Below, piece after piece: positions 1 through 8,989 of a stretch of DNA of 50,863 bases. The first letter of the stretch is position 1. Every line of letters begins with the position of its first letter. Below the pieces are notes generated by a model. That model worked only from the letters and a program-made list of their open reading frames with translations, ran no database searches and was not told the DNA's origin. Source of the stretch: Nitrospirales bacterium (lineage in GTDB: Bacteria > Nitrospirota > Nitrospiria > Nitrospirales > UBA8639); NCBI GenBank assembly GCA_029261355.1, contig JAJDBM010000011.1, positions 1 to 50,863 on the forward strand, in the 5' to 3' direction. A program made the position numbers and the translations under genes.

Positions 1-87
1 CGTCTCCCCTTTGAGAATCCTCAAGACCAGAACCGCACGTCGTTTGGCGGTCCATCGTTCAATCGGGTCTTCGGTCGGTTGTCCCAT
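1..87 (-). CDS. IS3-type transposase OrfA, N-terminal fragment cut by window edge
   Basis: The first 29 codons of a transposase OrfA read leftwards out of the window and begin MGQPTEDPIERWTAKRRAVL. This opening is typical of the helix-turn-helix OrfA of a group of IS3-family elements, which binds the element ends. The start is well supported: an AGGAGG Shine-Dalgarno sits a few bases upstream, at about 93-99. The rest of OrfA and all of OrfB lie outside, so it cannot be said whether this copy is intact. Confidence 0.75.
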   Translation of the reverse strand, partial: MGQPTEDPIERWTAKRRAVLVLRILKGET

Positions 88-149
88 TTGTCTTCCTCCT
101 TTAAGAATTGAGTTATGTCTTAAAGGTGGTCTCACTTTCAAGGGGGGCA
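1..149 (-). mobile_element. Left end of an IS3-family element (partial)
   Basis: Upstream of the OrfA start the minus strand reads TGCCCCCCTTGAAAGTGAGA, starting at base 149. This has the 5'-TG and C-rich look of an IS3-family terminal inverted repeat. The outer boundary is inferred from the TG dinucleotide and the gap to the OrfA start; the other end is not in the window. Confidence 0.6.
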
Positions 150-179
150 GTATAGCCACAATGAGTTGAACTGAGGCTG

Positions 180-1337
180 TTAAGGATGAACTCCAGCTAA
201 TTTTAGGGTTTCACGAAGGTCATCTCTGTCTATGGAGTAGTCGCTCATCCCCCAATCACGAGGATTACCGATTCGAGATCGTAGAAAGTAATATTCAAGC
301 TCCACTGCTTTACTTAGCCGGAATAAAGCATCAGCCGTGGCTGCAGGAAAAAATTCAATTACCCGAGTTCCCTTGGAGCAAAAAACCAAATTTGCCAATC
401 CCCCGCCATGAGGGCCAATAACGACCTCGGCGTTCTGAAATAAACTGACTTGCTCAATAAATGATAACTCTTCTAAGTTCACTGAAATGAATCCATACTC
501 CTTTAAGATGGAAACAATTTTTTTTTCATTTGTTACCCTTCTATGATGTGTATTTTTACGTGAAATATATATACGACGATGCCTGGTAGCCCTGTCTCTG
601 GCATGTGGCAGGAAGCTTTCCCGTAGAAAATGGCACAACCACCTTGGATACTCTCGGCCTTCCATGATTTGATGGCAAGGCACAACTAATGTAGAGGCGG
701 AGATTATAGGTAGCTGATCACAATCAATGAAAATTTCGTTTGAGTGCGTTCCAAATAATCTCAGTGTTTCTTGTTGGAATCTATGGCAACTTTGTATGTA
801 TATGCGCTCTGTTTTTATAGCACTTTCTCGAAGCATTGCTAACCGGGGAAGCACTTCAAAAATCCAATGCCAATATATTTGCTGATTTGATGCTGTGAGA
901 ACCACAACGGTGCCCTGAAACTTTGTGATTTGATCGTATTCAAAATTCTTTTGATCAGATAATCCCCAATTAAAATGATTTCGATGCTTATGCGAGGCTT
1001 CTTTAATGAGCCTCCCTTCCGCATCAAAGACATACCCTCCTTGGGTTGCTATCCCCCCCCTTATCTTGATCATATGGCCTATTGTCTTATCACTGATAGG
1101 CAAAGCATTCCAGAGTTCTTCTCCTTGGATACAGCGAGGCTTTGGTCCAGTTACAATATCTTGTGTATGAAAAGGTACAGGGTTGAAGGTCTGAAAGGAA
1201 ATTACTCTGAAGGGAAGTATTCCTGTCCAGCGCATTAGAGTAAGCGGTCTTACAACCCAACTCATTGCCCATACAATCCTTTTACGGATCTTTAGTGTTA
1301 ATCGTTTCAAGGGAATCGTCTTGATAGAAAGCATCAT
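180..1337 (-). CDS. Glycosyltransferase family 61 (DUF563) protein, copy A
   Basis: This 385-residue protein resembles the GT61/DUF563 capsular-polysaccharide glycosyltransferases. These transfer a sugar from a nucleotide donor to a growing glycan at the inner membrane or in the cytosol. Visible family blocks are ASNQQIYWHWIFEVLPRL (about residue 150), PCHQIMEGREYPRW (about 220), IYISRKN (about 255) and the C-terminal signature VIGPHGGGLANLVF (about 307), which carries the conserved GxHGxGL. Two adjacent ATG codons are possible starts and neither has a clear ribosome site. It shares its whole length, including an N-terminal MRWTGILPF block, with the next gene upstream at 1506-2714, so the two are tandem paralogues in the same orientation. 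Donor and acceptor cannot be read from sequence. Confidence 0.8.
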   Translation of the reverse strand: MMLSIKTIPLKRLTLKIRKRIVWAMSWVVRPLTLMRWTGILPFRVISFQTFNPVPFHTQDIVTGPKPRCIQGEELWNALPISDKTIGHMIKIRGGIATQGGYVFDAEGRLIKEASHKHRNHFNWGLSDQKNFEYDQITKFQGTVVVLTASNQQIYWHWIFEVLPRLAMLRESAIKTERIYIQSCHRFQQETLRLFGTHSNEIFIDCDQLPIISASTLVVPCHQIMEGREYPRWLCHFLRESFLPHARDRATRHRRIYISRKNTHHRRVTNEKKIVSILKEYGFISVNLEELSFIEQVSLFQNAEVVIGPHGGGLANLVFCSKGTRVIEFFPAATADALFRLSKAVELEYYFLRSRIGNPRDWGMSDYSIDRDDLRETLKLAGVHP

Positions 1338-1505
1338 GAGTGAAATTGAACTTATAGATATCTTATTTCCTAAAGATACCCACTTTTTTAATCAACTCCG
1401 TTTAATGAACAATGAATTTGCCTAATGTAATTTTCAGTGAGGCATCTTTCAACTATGATAGTGATAAAGAAATAATCCATATGAACGTGGCTTGCCCTGT
1501 TTAGG

Positions 1506-2714
1506 CTATTTCGATAGGGTAATTTTTGCTAAATCAAAAGTTTGAACCAAGTCTTCAGGAGTAAGGGGGTAATCGCCAGTATTCGAGACGCCTTCGTTAC
1601 AATTACTACTGGATACAAAAAAATAATTGAGATCTAATGCCCTAGAAAGACGATAGTTGTAGTCGAAGTTAAATGTATGGTCCACGTTGAAAGCATGAGG
1701 GACGTTCGGGAAAATTTCTATCACAACTGTACCTTCTGAACAAAAAATTAAATTGGCAAGTCCGCTTCCATTCGGGGCTACAATCACCTCTGCGTTCTTA
1801 AAGAGGCCAACCTGCTCTCCAACGGTTAAATCCTCTAACCTTACAACATGAAAACCATAGTTACGTAGTATTGGGAAAAGTTTTTCTTCATTAGAGATAC
1901 GCCGTTGCTGAGAACCAGCTCTTGAAATATAAATTCGGTTCAATGTCCCCATCTTGCCTTGCTTGGAAAAAGGAAAAAACTTTTTCCGAAGTTCCTGGTA
2001 GACCCATTTGGGAAACTCTCGGCCTTCCATGACTTGGTGGCAGGGGACGTGAAGAGTTGAGGCTGATATCATCGGAAATGTATCACAATCAATCAGTCTC
2101 CCTTTCGGCAATACTCCCATATATTGGAGCATTTCATGTTGAAATGGGAGTTTAGTTTGGATGTACCAAAACTGAGGTTGCCTCTCTATCTCTTCCAGCA
2201 TGATTAACCGTGGGATAACATCCAGTAGCCAATGCCAATAAATATGTTGATTAGAAGCTGTAAAAACGGCCACATCTCCTGGCACCTTTTCCACGTGTAG
2301 ATATCTTCGCTGAGGTAGAGGGATATGTGCACGTTTTACCTTGTCCCGATATTTATGTGTTGCACCAGAAATGAGTCTGCCAGTCAAAGGGTCAAAGACA
2401 TTCCCTAAGCGGTCGGCAATACCGTTTTTTATCGAAAGAACATGGCTCATCACTAGATCACTTGGTGGAGTTATGGTCCAGATTTTGTTGTGACAAATTG
2501 ACTGTGGCTTTTGTTCATCCATGATGCCCTGTGCATCAGGACGAAAAGAGATTGGAGAAAGTTCTCTATACGAAATAGTCCGATATGCCAAAATCCCTGT
2601 CCATCTAAAAATCATGAGGGGTTGAAAGATCGTGCTGGCCCACCAAGCCAAACGTTTACAAGGTTTTTTTAATAGATCCGTTAGGCTAAGTAATTTCAAA
2701 ATCGTTCCACTCAA
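1506..2714 (-). CDS. Glycosyltransferase family 61 (DUF563) protein, copy B
   Basis: This 402-residue paralogue of the downstream copy A has the same blocks in order: ASNQHIYWHWLLDVIPRL, PCHQVMEGREFPKW, IYISRAGSQQRR and VAPNGSGLANLIF. By eye the two match at about every second residue in these blocks. The histidine of the GxHGxGL signature is asparagine here (APNGSGL), and this copy has an insertion near its C-terminus (around DHTFNFDYNYRLS), so its activity or specificity may differ. The start is a TTG chosen because the N-terminus (LMIFRWTGILAYRTISY) aligns with copy A from the first residues; no strong ribosome site is visible. The 168 bases between the two genes hold no terminator, so cotranscription is possible. 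Confidence 0.78.
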   Translation of the reverse strand: MSGTILKLLSLTDLLKKPCKRLAWWASTIFQPLMIFRWTGILAYRTISYRELSPISFRPDAQGIMDEQKPQSICHNKIWTITPPSDLVMSHVLSIKNGIADRLGNVFDPLTGRLISGATHKYRDKVKRAHIPLPQRRYLHVEKVPGDVAVFTASNQHIYWHWLLDVIPRLIMLEEIERQPQFWYIQTKLPFQHEMLQYMGVLPKGRLIDCDTFPMISASTLHVPCHQVMEGREFPKWVYQELRKKFFPFSKQGKMGTLNRIYISRAGSQQRRISNEEKLFPILRNYGFHVVRLEDLTVGEQVGLFKNAEVIVAPNGSGLANLIFCSEGTVVIEIFPNVPHAFNVDHTFNFDYNYRLSRALDLNYFFVSSSNCNEGVSNTGDYPLTPEDLVQTFDLAKITLSK

Positions 2715-2759
2715 AATGTAAGATAATTTTCCCCGACAACGTCGGCCATCAAGTTAAGG

Positions 2760-3490
2760 TGCTGGATCAAACATTATCGGGATCTTCTGTTCGATTACTG
2801 AGTACTTTCTCTCCTGATTGCTATCCGTTTCAATGGACTCAAAGGTTTTGTATTGGGTGGTGCGCAGAGTCTCATATTGTTTTCGATGAACGAGTTTTAC
2901 TTTCAACATGGGAAGGAAGCTTCCCCTCACAGCATGATCATATCAGGTTGCTCTTTGCCCCATGCTGCAGCGTCGTCGGTTATTTTCAATCAATTGTTGA
3001 TAGCGCATTGACCCATGTTGACCGTCATGATCCAATTGGGAAATCGTCCCTTTGGGGAAACGGCGATAGAATAAGTTCATGTTTCGGTCTGTGTTTCATC
3101 ATATGTAGGGTCATTGATCACCTCACGACAGCACGGTGAATATATAGACCCATCATTACCTAGATACAGAATACTTCTTGTTAGTTCACATAGAGGAAAT
3201 ATCAGTCGTCGCTTTTTGATTCGTGATCTCTGCATAAAAGTATTGTTTCAATAAATCTGGGGACCCTGGTTTGACGTAGTTCGAGCCAGTCATGGTTCTA
3301 CATTTCTTTGCCTAAACCGCTCGCAATTCTAGGGCCCGTATTATGAGCATTTAGTTCGTCATTTCAGCATCTGATTAAGAGTCACTGACACCTAACGCCA
3401 AGCAGCCGCGCAATTATAGCCATGTTTCACCACTAACGCGACTGCTTCTTGCCTTAATTCTGGACGGTGATGCCTGCGTGTTCCTTTCAT
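2760..3490 (-). pseudogene. Decayed IS3-family element, relic 1 (OrfA start and OrfB end)
   Basis: On the minus strand an OrfA start is readable from 3490 (MKGTRRHHRPELRQEAVALV then VKHGYN) before the frame is lost. Further along, at about 2985-2760, broken frames still spell OrfB C-terminal motifs: SMGQRAT followed by a stop and YDHAVRGS (compare SMSRKGNCYDNAVMES), then KTFESIETDSNQERKYSVIE (compare SIFEYIEVFYNRQRRHSALG). The OrfA start and OrfB end are only about 0.7 kb apart, so internal sequence is missing as well as frameshifted. No product can be made. It is a different, more degraded copy of the type seen at 11710-11996. Confidence 0.65.
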
Positions 3491-4341
3491 TCAAAACCTC
3501 GCACTGAATCAGTGCAGAATGCTTAACTCTGCGTCCGATATACCAGGGAAGGACCCGGGTTTGAATATTGGCAGTCAATGAGTTGGATCACACGAACATT
3601 AGGATTCCATGAAAATGAAAATTCTGTAAATTGAGATTGGAAAATTCGAAGCAAGAAATTCAATGCAGTAGATAACTATCATACGGGATTTGTAATGATT
3701 AGTATTTTGGTTACCCGCTTGGCCATGCGTATTGGAGGCACTAGCTCTTAATTGTCGAAGATGCGTCAAAATATTAACGTAAGCACTCACCTAGAATCCA
3801 ATGATTACGAATTGATAATTGTTCCCTTCCTTTTCTAGGGCAACTCACCCAATGTATTTTTTTTTGATTGCATCTATTGATAGAGTTTTCAAGTAATCAG
3901 GGGCTCTCCAGCAATCTGTGATGAAGTATTCTGAATAAATGTCTCTCCGGGATCATCTCCAATGACTCGTCTTTATTTCACATACATATTGCAGCATCAA
4001 ATTAGTCCTCGACTTCCTTGGATCTCGCCAGAGAAATATTACGATTGTGTGAGGTACAGTGAAAACCAAAAAACATGCTTGCAGGTCGTTAATTATTCTG
4101 GCAAGATAATGTTACACCCGATGCTACAATAAGAAAAATTTGATCGTATTGCGGTGCCTCAAGCATAGTTTAGGGATGATGATGGAGCACTTGATTTATC
4201 TGAATGATGCTGAGACCTTCCCATATTCGTATCAGGACTCAAGCCCTCATGCTTCTTTGAACCCCATACAGGGATGGGTCCTAAAATTTTTGTAGGCATT
4301 TGACTATACTCCAAGTAAATATTTTCAAATCTTAATAAGCC
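3491..4341. other. Gene-poor stretch with decayed sequence
   Basis: No convincing gene was found in about 850 bases. The longest readable piece with coding character is 3962-4132 on the plus strand: a 56-codon ATG frame containing LYFTYILQHQISPRLPWISP and ending VVNYSGKIMLHPMLQ. After its stop the flanking bases still look weakly protein-like in other frames (for example FDRIAVPQA, then a stop). This may be the remains of a gene lost by frameshifts, but the family was not recognised. No RNA gene or repeat was seen. Confidence 0.35.
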
Positions 4342-4560
4342 CTAGGGTTTGACGTCTCTTGCGTTAGGTAGTAAAAAGCCCATTTGGATTCCTAAGTCTC
4401 TCAGCTTATGCCCCTCTGTAATTTCAGGAAGTAACATCCTTTTTAGTTTAGAGGTATCCGATTCATGTAGAGTGATGATTTCCAAAATCACTGATCGGGT
4501 GAATGTATTCCTATAATACGGAATGCTCGCATTCAATATTTTGGTACAAGTAACATTCAC
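4342..4560 (-). CDS. Small hypothetical protein (72 aa), doubtful
   Basis: A 72-codon frame starts with GTG at 4560 and has an AAGGA-like ribosome site about nine bases upstream. The product (MNVTCTKILNASIPYYRN...) has no recognisable family, signal peptide or membrane segment. It is divergent from the radical SAM gene that begins at 4655. It could equally be part of the decayed sequence filling 2715-4600. Confidence 0.22.
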   Translation of the reverse strand: MNVTCTKILNASIPYYRNTFTRSVILEIITLHESDTSKLKRMLLPEITEGHKLRDLGIQMGFLLPNARDVKP

Positions 4561-4654
4561 GTGAGCTTTCCTTTTCTGGGGGTACTGAACCCTATCGTGC
4601 CTTCCTTTGTCTATTAAGAATTCAACTTTCCATTCACCCTATGGAGTCAAAAAG

Positions 4655-6160
4655 ATGATTTCACATATTTGTCTGATAACACCACCGTCAATTTTTCTTC
4701 TCGACGAACGAGTGTTCATGACTCTCGGAATCTTGAAAATTGCGGCCGTTCTTGAACAAGGTGGCATTACTGTGGAAATGCTTGATCTTTCCGGCGTAGA
4801 AAATTATGAACAGGTCGTGCATGATCATGCTAATAGTCATAGTTCAACATGCTATGGCATTACCGCCACAACACCACAAATGCCAGCAGCCTCAAAAGTC
4901 TACCATTCTATTCGAGCAGTTCAACCTAACGCTCGAATCATTCTTGGTGGGCCTCACATGACCTTAATTCATGCTGCACAATTGTATGAACAGAAACACA
5001 ATCGTGTAGGCCGTGGCACAATTGCATATACCCAATTGCAGGATATGTTTGATGTGATGGTGGCCGGGGATGGGGAATATGCAATCTTTAGAGCCTTGAC
5101 CGATCATCCTCCAAATTTTATTAACGGAGATGATCCAAGGTCAGAATTGTTCTTAACGAATCAACGATTAACTGAGCTTCCATTTCCAGCTAGGCATCTT
5201 GTCGATGTCGATAGCTATCAGTACCAAATTGACGGTGTCCGTGCATTGTCATTAATTGCGCAATTGGGCTGTCCATTTGGATGTGGTTTCTGTGGGGGAA
5301 GAATGAGTCCATTCCTTCGACGGGTACGTATGCGAACGTCTGAAAGCATTGTCCAAGAAATCGTCCATTTATATGAGACGTACGGAGTCACAGGGTTTAT
5401 GTTTTATGATGATGAACTTAATATAAATCCAAAATTTGTTGAATTAATGAATCTTCTTTCAACGGCTCAAGAGAGTCTTGGTGTTGAATTTCGCCTTCGT
5501 GGGTTCATTAAAGCCGAGCTGTTCACTGACGAACAAGCTGAAGCGATGTTCCGGGCAGGTTTTCGTTGGATTCTTGTGGGATTTGAGTCAGGGCACGAAC
5601 GTATTCTGATTAATATTCAAAAAAGAGCCTCACAAACTGACAATACACGATGCATGGAAATAGCAAGGCGACATCATTTAAAAGTCAAAGCCTTAATGTC
5701 CGTTGGACATCCCGGGGAATCAGAGGAAACAATTCGAGCAACGCGAGATTGGCTTATAGCTGTCAAGCCTGATGATTTCGATTCCACCGTTATTACCACA
5801 TACCCTGGCACACCATACTTTGACGAAGCTGTCGAGACGAAGCCGGGCATTTGGACATATACTTATCCGAAGACCGGAGATCGACTTCACAGCGTGGCCG
5901 TCGATTATAGGGAAACAGCCGAATACTACAAAGGCATACCTGGAGAATACACGTCTTATGTTTACACGGACCACTTAACCTCACCTGAGCTTGTACAATT
6001 GCGTGATTGGCTCGAATCCGATGTGCGGCAACATCTTGGCATCCCCTATAATACGGGTGCACCAGCAGTTCGCTATGAGCATTCTATGGGGCAAGGAGCC
6101 ATTCCTTCATCGATACTCAGAACGTCTTCCGTCCAAGTTCCCGAGACGTCCTTAAAATAA
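4655..6160 (+). CDS. B12-binding-domain radical SAM protein
   Basis: This is a cytoplasmic iron-sulphur enzyme of the cobalamin-dependent radical SAM class, whose members perform methylations and other radical reactions on unactivated carbons. Roughly residues 1-140 look like a B12-binding Rossmann domain (ICLITPPS start, GITATTPQM, then ARIILGGPHMTL). The radical SAM core follows, with the cluster motif CPFGCGFC (CX3CX2C) at about residue 206 and MFYDDELNINPKF and ILVGFESGHERIL further on. The start is placed at ATG 4655 because GGAG lies eight bases upstream and the protein then begins directly with the B12 domain; an in-frame TTG at 4607 has no ribosome site. It stands alone between decayed DNA and an IS relic. 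In a polysaccharide island it may modify a sugar or lipid, but the substrate is unknown. Confidence 0.85.
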   Translation: MISHICLITPPSIFLLDERVFMTLGILKIAAVLEQGGITVEMLDLSGVENYEQVVHDHANSHSSTCYGITATTPQMPAASKVYHSIRAVQPNARIILGGPHMTLIHAAQLYEQKHNRVGRGTIAYTQLQDMFDVMVAGDGEYAIFRALTDHPPNFINGDDPRSELFLTNQRLTELPFPARHLVDVDSYQYQIDGVRALSLIAQLGCPFGCGFCGGRMSPFLRRVRMRTSESIVQEIVHLYETYGVTGFMFYDDELNINPKFVELMNLLSTAQESLGVEFRLRGFIKAELFTDEQAEAMFRAGFRWILVGFESGHERILINIQKRASQTDNTRCMEIARRHHLKVKALMSVGHPGESEETIRATRDWLIAVKPDDFDSTVITTYPGTPYFDEAVETKPGIWTYTYPKTGDRLHSVAVDYRETAEYYKGIPGEYTSYVYTDHLTSPELVQLRDWLESDVRQHLGIPYNTGAPAVRYEHSMGQGAIPSSILRTSSVQVPETSLK

Positions 6161-6298
6161 CGACTTCTGCAATTGTTAAAAGCATGTAGCAGTTTGCCTA
6201 GGGTATTTGTGTGTGGCAGGCTTGAGTCTTCAGCATTGAGCGGGATTGGGGGAATGTCGGTTGCCTTATGTGAAGAATAAAGGAAACCTAAGCTTCCC

Positions 6299-7156
6299 TG
6301 TCAAGCGGACAGTCCATAAATAGAGTTTTCCTGTTTGGATTTGTGATAGTTAGAGGGTGCTGTCCCCTATAGCGTGTCATGAGGGCGGTATTCGTTCTAG
6401 ATGGTGATTCACTTCGCGGTGGTCTCCCCACGTCTTCTAACCCTGAAACAAATAGAGAGTCAGTACTGCGGTTCAAAATGTCCGATTGAAGCGTTCAAGT
6501 AACGCGTTCTGAGTTGGGCGTCCTGGTTGGTTGTCATAGCTCAGCACGCGATTGGCCTTCCTCCAATCTTGAAGAGTCTGAGCGATGAACTTTGGGCCGT
6601 TATTCACTCGAATCATCTGCCGTAATTCCCGCTCGGTCTTGAGTTGTTCTCGCACAGGAAAAATACGTTTGGTTCGCCGTGAGGTATCAATTTCTATGGC
6701 TAACACTTCTCGATTATAGTCATCAATGATATTGAAGGTACGAAATCGCGTACCGGGATACAAGGCCTCGCTCATGAAGTCGGCCAACCAGACCTCGTTC
6801 GAGTGCTCGGGCACAAACACTGGAAGAGAGGGGCGTTTGAGTAGCCGGCGTATCATGTGGCGAGGTTGATTGAGCCTCAATTGCCGATAGCCACGATACA
6901 TTCGTTTATGATTCCACGAATAGCCCAAGGCGCGTAAGCGAGCGATATATTTCCCCACGCACCTGCGTGGATACGCCTCCACTCACTGATTCAGGTCTTC
7001 AATGACATCCTCGTCCTGCTCCTACCAATGACGTGGCTTCTGATAGTTTGCCGATCGAACTTGAATGCAGCACACCCGCTCACGATGGAAACCCCGTAGG
7101 TCTCCTCCATGGCATGCACGATCTCACGTTTCCCTGCCGGCGTGAGAGCTTTTTTT
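6299..7156 (-). pseudogene. IS3-family transposase OrfB, inactivated
   Basis: The integrase-type catalytic subunit is split over several frames. Its start reads KKALTPAGKREIVHAMEETY, after which the frame breaks near 6985-7030. The longest open piece (6473-6982) contains the DDE core: WLADFMSEALYPG with the first Asp, NIIDDYNREVLAIEID, then RVNNGPKFIA and NALLERFNRTF with the final Glu. The second catalytic Asp of the usual RVDNGPEF is Asn here, which should abolish transposition. Beyond a stop the C-terminal tail continues as TAVLTLYLFQGLEDV. Confidence 0.72.
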
Positions 7157-7409
7157 CGATCAGATTCTTCAGCTCCCGATTCTCTAAGGCGAGATTCGCA
7201 TGCATCCTTTTGAGCTTCGCCAGTTCACTCTCGGTCTCCTTAAGGCCCTTGAGATCCGACGATTCCAGCCCACCATGCTTGGCCTTCGAATTGTAATTAG
7301 TTGGCATCACTGATGCCATGCTCCCGGCACAGGTTTTTGACCTTAATGCCCGGATCGTCTTGCTTCAAGATCGCCACAATTTGATTTTATTGAATTGACT
7401 TGTTTTCAT
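7157..7409 (-). pseudogene. IS3-family transposase OrfA, frameshifted
   Basis: OrfA begins at ATG 7409 (MKTSQFNK), but the frame shifts almost at once. The next frame reads QIVAILKQDDPGIKVKNLCR and EHGISDAN before a second break near 7300, after which KAKHGGLESSDLKGLKETES and the leucine-zipper part LALENRELKNLIEKKL can be read. These are the helix-turn-helix and coiled-coil parts of an IS407-type OrfA. At its end the minus strand carries seven A residues followed by G (plus-strand 7149-7156), the kind of slippery run IS3 elements use for programmed -1 frameshifting into OrfB. Confidence 0.65.
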
Positions 7410-7470
7410 GAGAACCTTCTGGGTGAAATTTTCCAGAAAGCTCTACTTTTAGCCTGTCCGCCTTTTGAAG

Positions 7471-7990
7471 AAGCTTACATTCGTTGGAAATCACCGTTTT
7501 CTTCAACGCTCTGTGTTAAGCTAATTGTCGTTTTATACGAGGGAACATTCTTAAGACTCGGAAAAAAGAGGAGATGGTCTATCACTGAAAGTCTGTCAGG
7601 ACAATGAAAAGGCCCCGGCCATTTTCTTTCTAGCTCTTTGTCAGCATAGAAACACCAAAGAAGGCGGTGGCCTGGGTTGTCGCTTAGTATAATGATGTGC
7701 ATTGTTATATTAAGATTCAACTTGTTCCTCCAGTGAACGTCATTAGAGGGGGCCTGTGAGACCTGATGCCATCTGCCAGGCTACGAAGAAACGCATCCCG
7801 AGCGATGGTGCCCAGACACCAGAAATTGAGATTTAGGATCAGCAAAGACAAGTTGAACTAGGAAACTCCGGATACCAGAAGTCTCAAAATCAGAGAGAAT
7901 GCGGTATTGGAACCACAATAATTATCTTGGCAAACACGGGGCGGGGCCTTATGACCAGCTTACCCCCAAAAATCTAAGATCTACAGAACC
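7471..7990. other. Intergenic stretch with no recognisable gene
   Basis: About 520 bases lie between the IS relic and the acyltransferase gene. Two overlapping antiparallel frames exist but neither has a ribosome site or family resemblance. A promoter for the acyltransferase gene must lie here or further upstream, but no clear consensus was identified. Confidence 0.4.
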
Positions 7991-8755
7991 ATGAATCAAA
8001 ACGAAAGTTCAGCCGACCAAAAAATGAAAAAAAATAGCGCAGCATCGCCACACCAGCTCTTCTCCCAAACGTTGCGAGATCTGTCAGCCCGAACGTGGAT
8101 GAAAACAATGATGCACTTTGCCAATGTCTCGCCGATGTTAATACGCCTAGCCGCACTACCCTTGAGACACTATAAAGATAAGCGAAAGTTAAGGCGGTAT
8201 CTTGGGACTCAATCGTATATTTCACCTAAAGCCCAAATTAGCTGCGATGCATTGCAGTTAGGACCAAAATGTTTAATCGATGATTTCGTAACAATCTATG
8301 CACATTCAAAGGCATCTGGATCAGTTCACTTTGATGAGAATGTTCATATATATCGTTGGTCAATAGTCGAACTTGGTGAGGGAGCCGCCAGCCTTAGGGT
8401 GGGCCGCAACACGTATATTCAACCTGGATGCATTATTAACCCGTTTGTCAGTAATATCATTATTGGCGCCAACTGCATGATTGCTGCCCACTGCTCTCTT
8501 ACATCCTATCAACACGGTTTTTCTGACACCAGTCGATCCATGCGTGAGCAGCCCATGACAAGCAAAGGAGATATTATTATTGAAGACGATGTTTGGCTGG
8601 GTCTAAATGTTTCGGTTATGGATGGCGTGACGATCGGAGAGGGGGCAATTATCGGTGCCGGCGCGGTAGTGACCAAAAACATTCCGCGATATGCCATTGC
8701 CGGTGGTGTCCCCGCGCGCGTTCTTCGTACCCGCGAGACGACAAATTCTGTGTGA
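7991..8755 (+). CDS. Hexapeptide-repeat (LbH) O-acyltransferase, WbbJ/CatB-like
   Basis: This 254-residue left-handed beta-helix acyltransferase probably acetylates a sugar or another hydroxyl or amino group, using acyl-CoA in the cytoplasm. Hexapeptide repeats run from about residue 75 to the end and culminate in the conserved closing block IIIEDDVWLGLNVSVMDG, then TIGEGAIIGAGAVVTKNIP and AIAGGVPARVLR, which is diagnostic for the family. A likely catalytic histidine is in IAAHCSLTSYQHGFSD. The first 70 residues, rich in basic and hydrophobic residues, are not part of the helix. The ATG at 7991 lacks a strong ribosome site. It converges on the SGNH/MBOAT pair. Confidence 0.88.
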   Translation: MNQNESSADQKMKKNSAASPHQLFSQTLRDLSARTWMKTMMHFANVSPMLIRLAALPLRHYKDKRKLRRYLGTQSYISPKAQISCDALQLGPKCLIDDFVTIYAHSKASGSVHFDENVHIYRWSIVELGEGAASLRVGRNTYIQPGCIINPFVSNIIIGANCMIAAHCSLTSYQHGFSDTSRSMREQPMTSKGDIIIEDDVWLGLNVSVMDGVTIGEGAIIGAGAVVTKNIPRYAIAGGVPARVLRTRETTNSV

Positions 8756-8917
8756 ACCCTTTAGCGCATAATTGATTCTGATGCATTAAGTGCAGTGACT
8801 CTAACCGAACACCAATAGATTTGCTCTTCCCTAACTTTGATGGCTCCTTCGAAAGGGGCCGAAATGGACCAGGTTTTGACATTCTCATGATTGTCTCAAA
8901 GGGCAAAAATGTCAGGC

Positions 8918-8934
8918 CGCCCCAGTGAGGGGCG
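8918..8934. terminator. GC-rich hairpin between convergent genes
   Basis: The stem CGCCCC/GGGGCG with a five-base loop lies between the ends of the acyltransferase gene (plus) and the SGNH gene (minus). On the minus strand a T-rich run (ATTTTT) follows about eight bases later, so it may serve the minus-strand operon. The spacing is imperfect. Confidence 0.35.
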
Positions 8935-8989
8935 ATCCCCACAGCTTTGGGCTTCATAGTTCTCTACACTCAAATAATTCAAAAATGTT

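Larger units (their letters stand above)
6299..7470 (-). mobile_element. Degenerate IS3-family (IS407-like) element
   Basis: Imperfect terminal repeats bound the element. At the left end the plus strand has GTCAAGCGGACAGTCC from 6299. At the right end the minus strand, ending near 7470, has TTCAAAAGGCGGACAGGC. Both continue with a related TAAA..TAGAG.TTTCC/T tract. Inside are OrfA and OrfB reading leftwards, both frameshifted. The length of about 1.17 kb is normal for the group, so this is a nearly full-length but inactive copy. Target-site duplications were not resolved. Confidence 0.7.

Noticed and set aside
2759-3139. 126-codon plus-strand open frame
   Set aside because: The minus strand of the same bases spells broken OrfB motifs, so the plus-strand frame is an accident over an IS relic.
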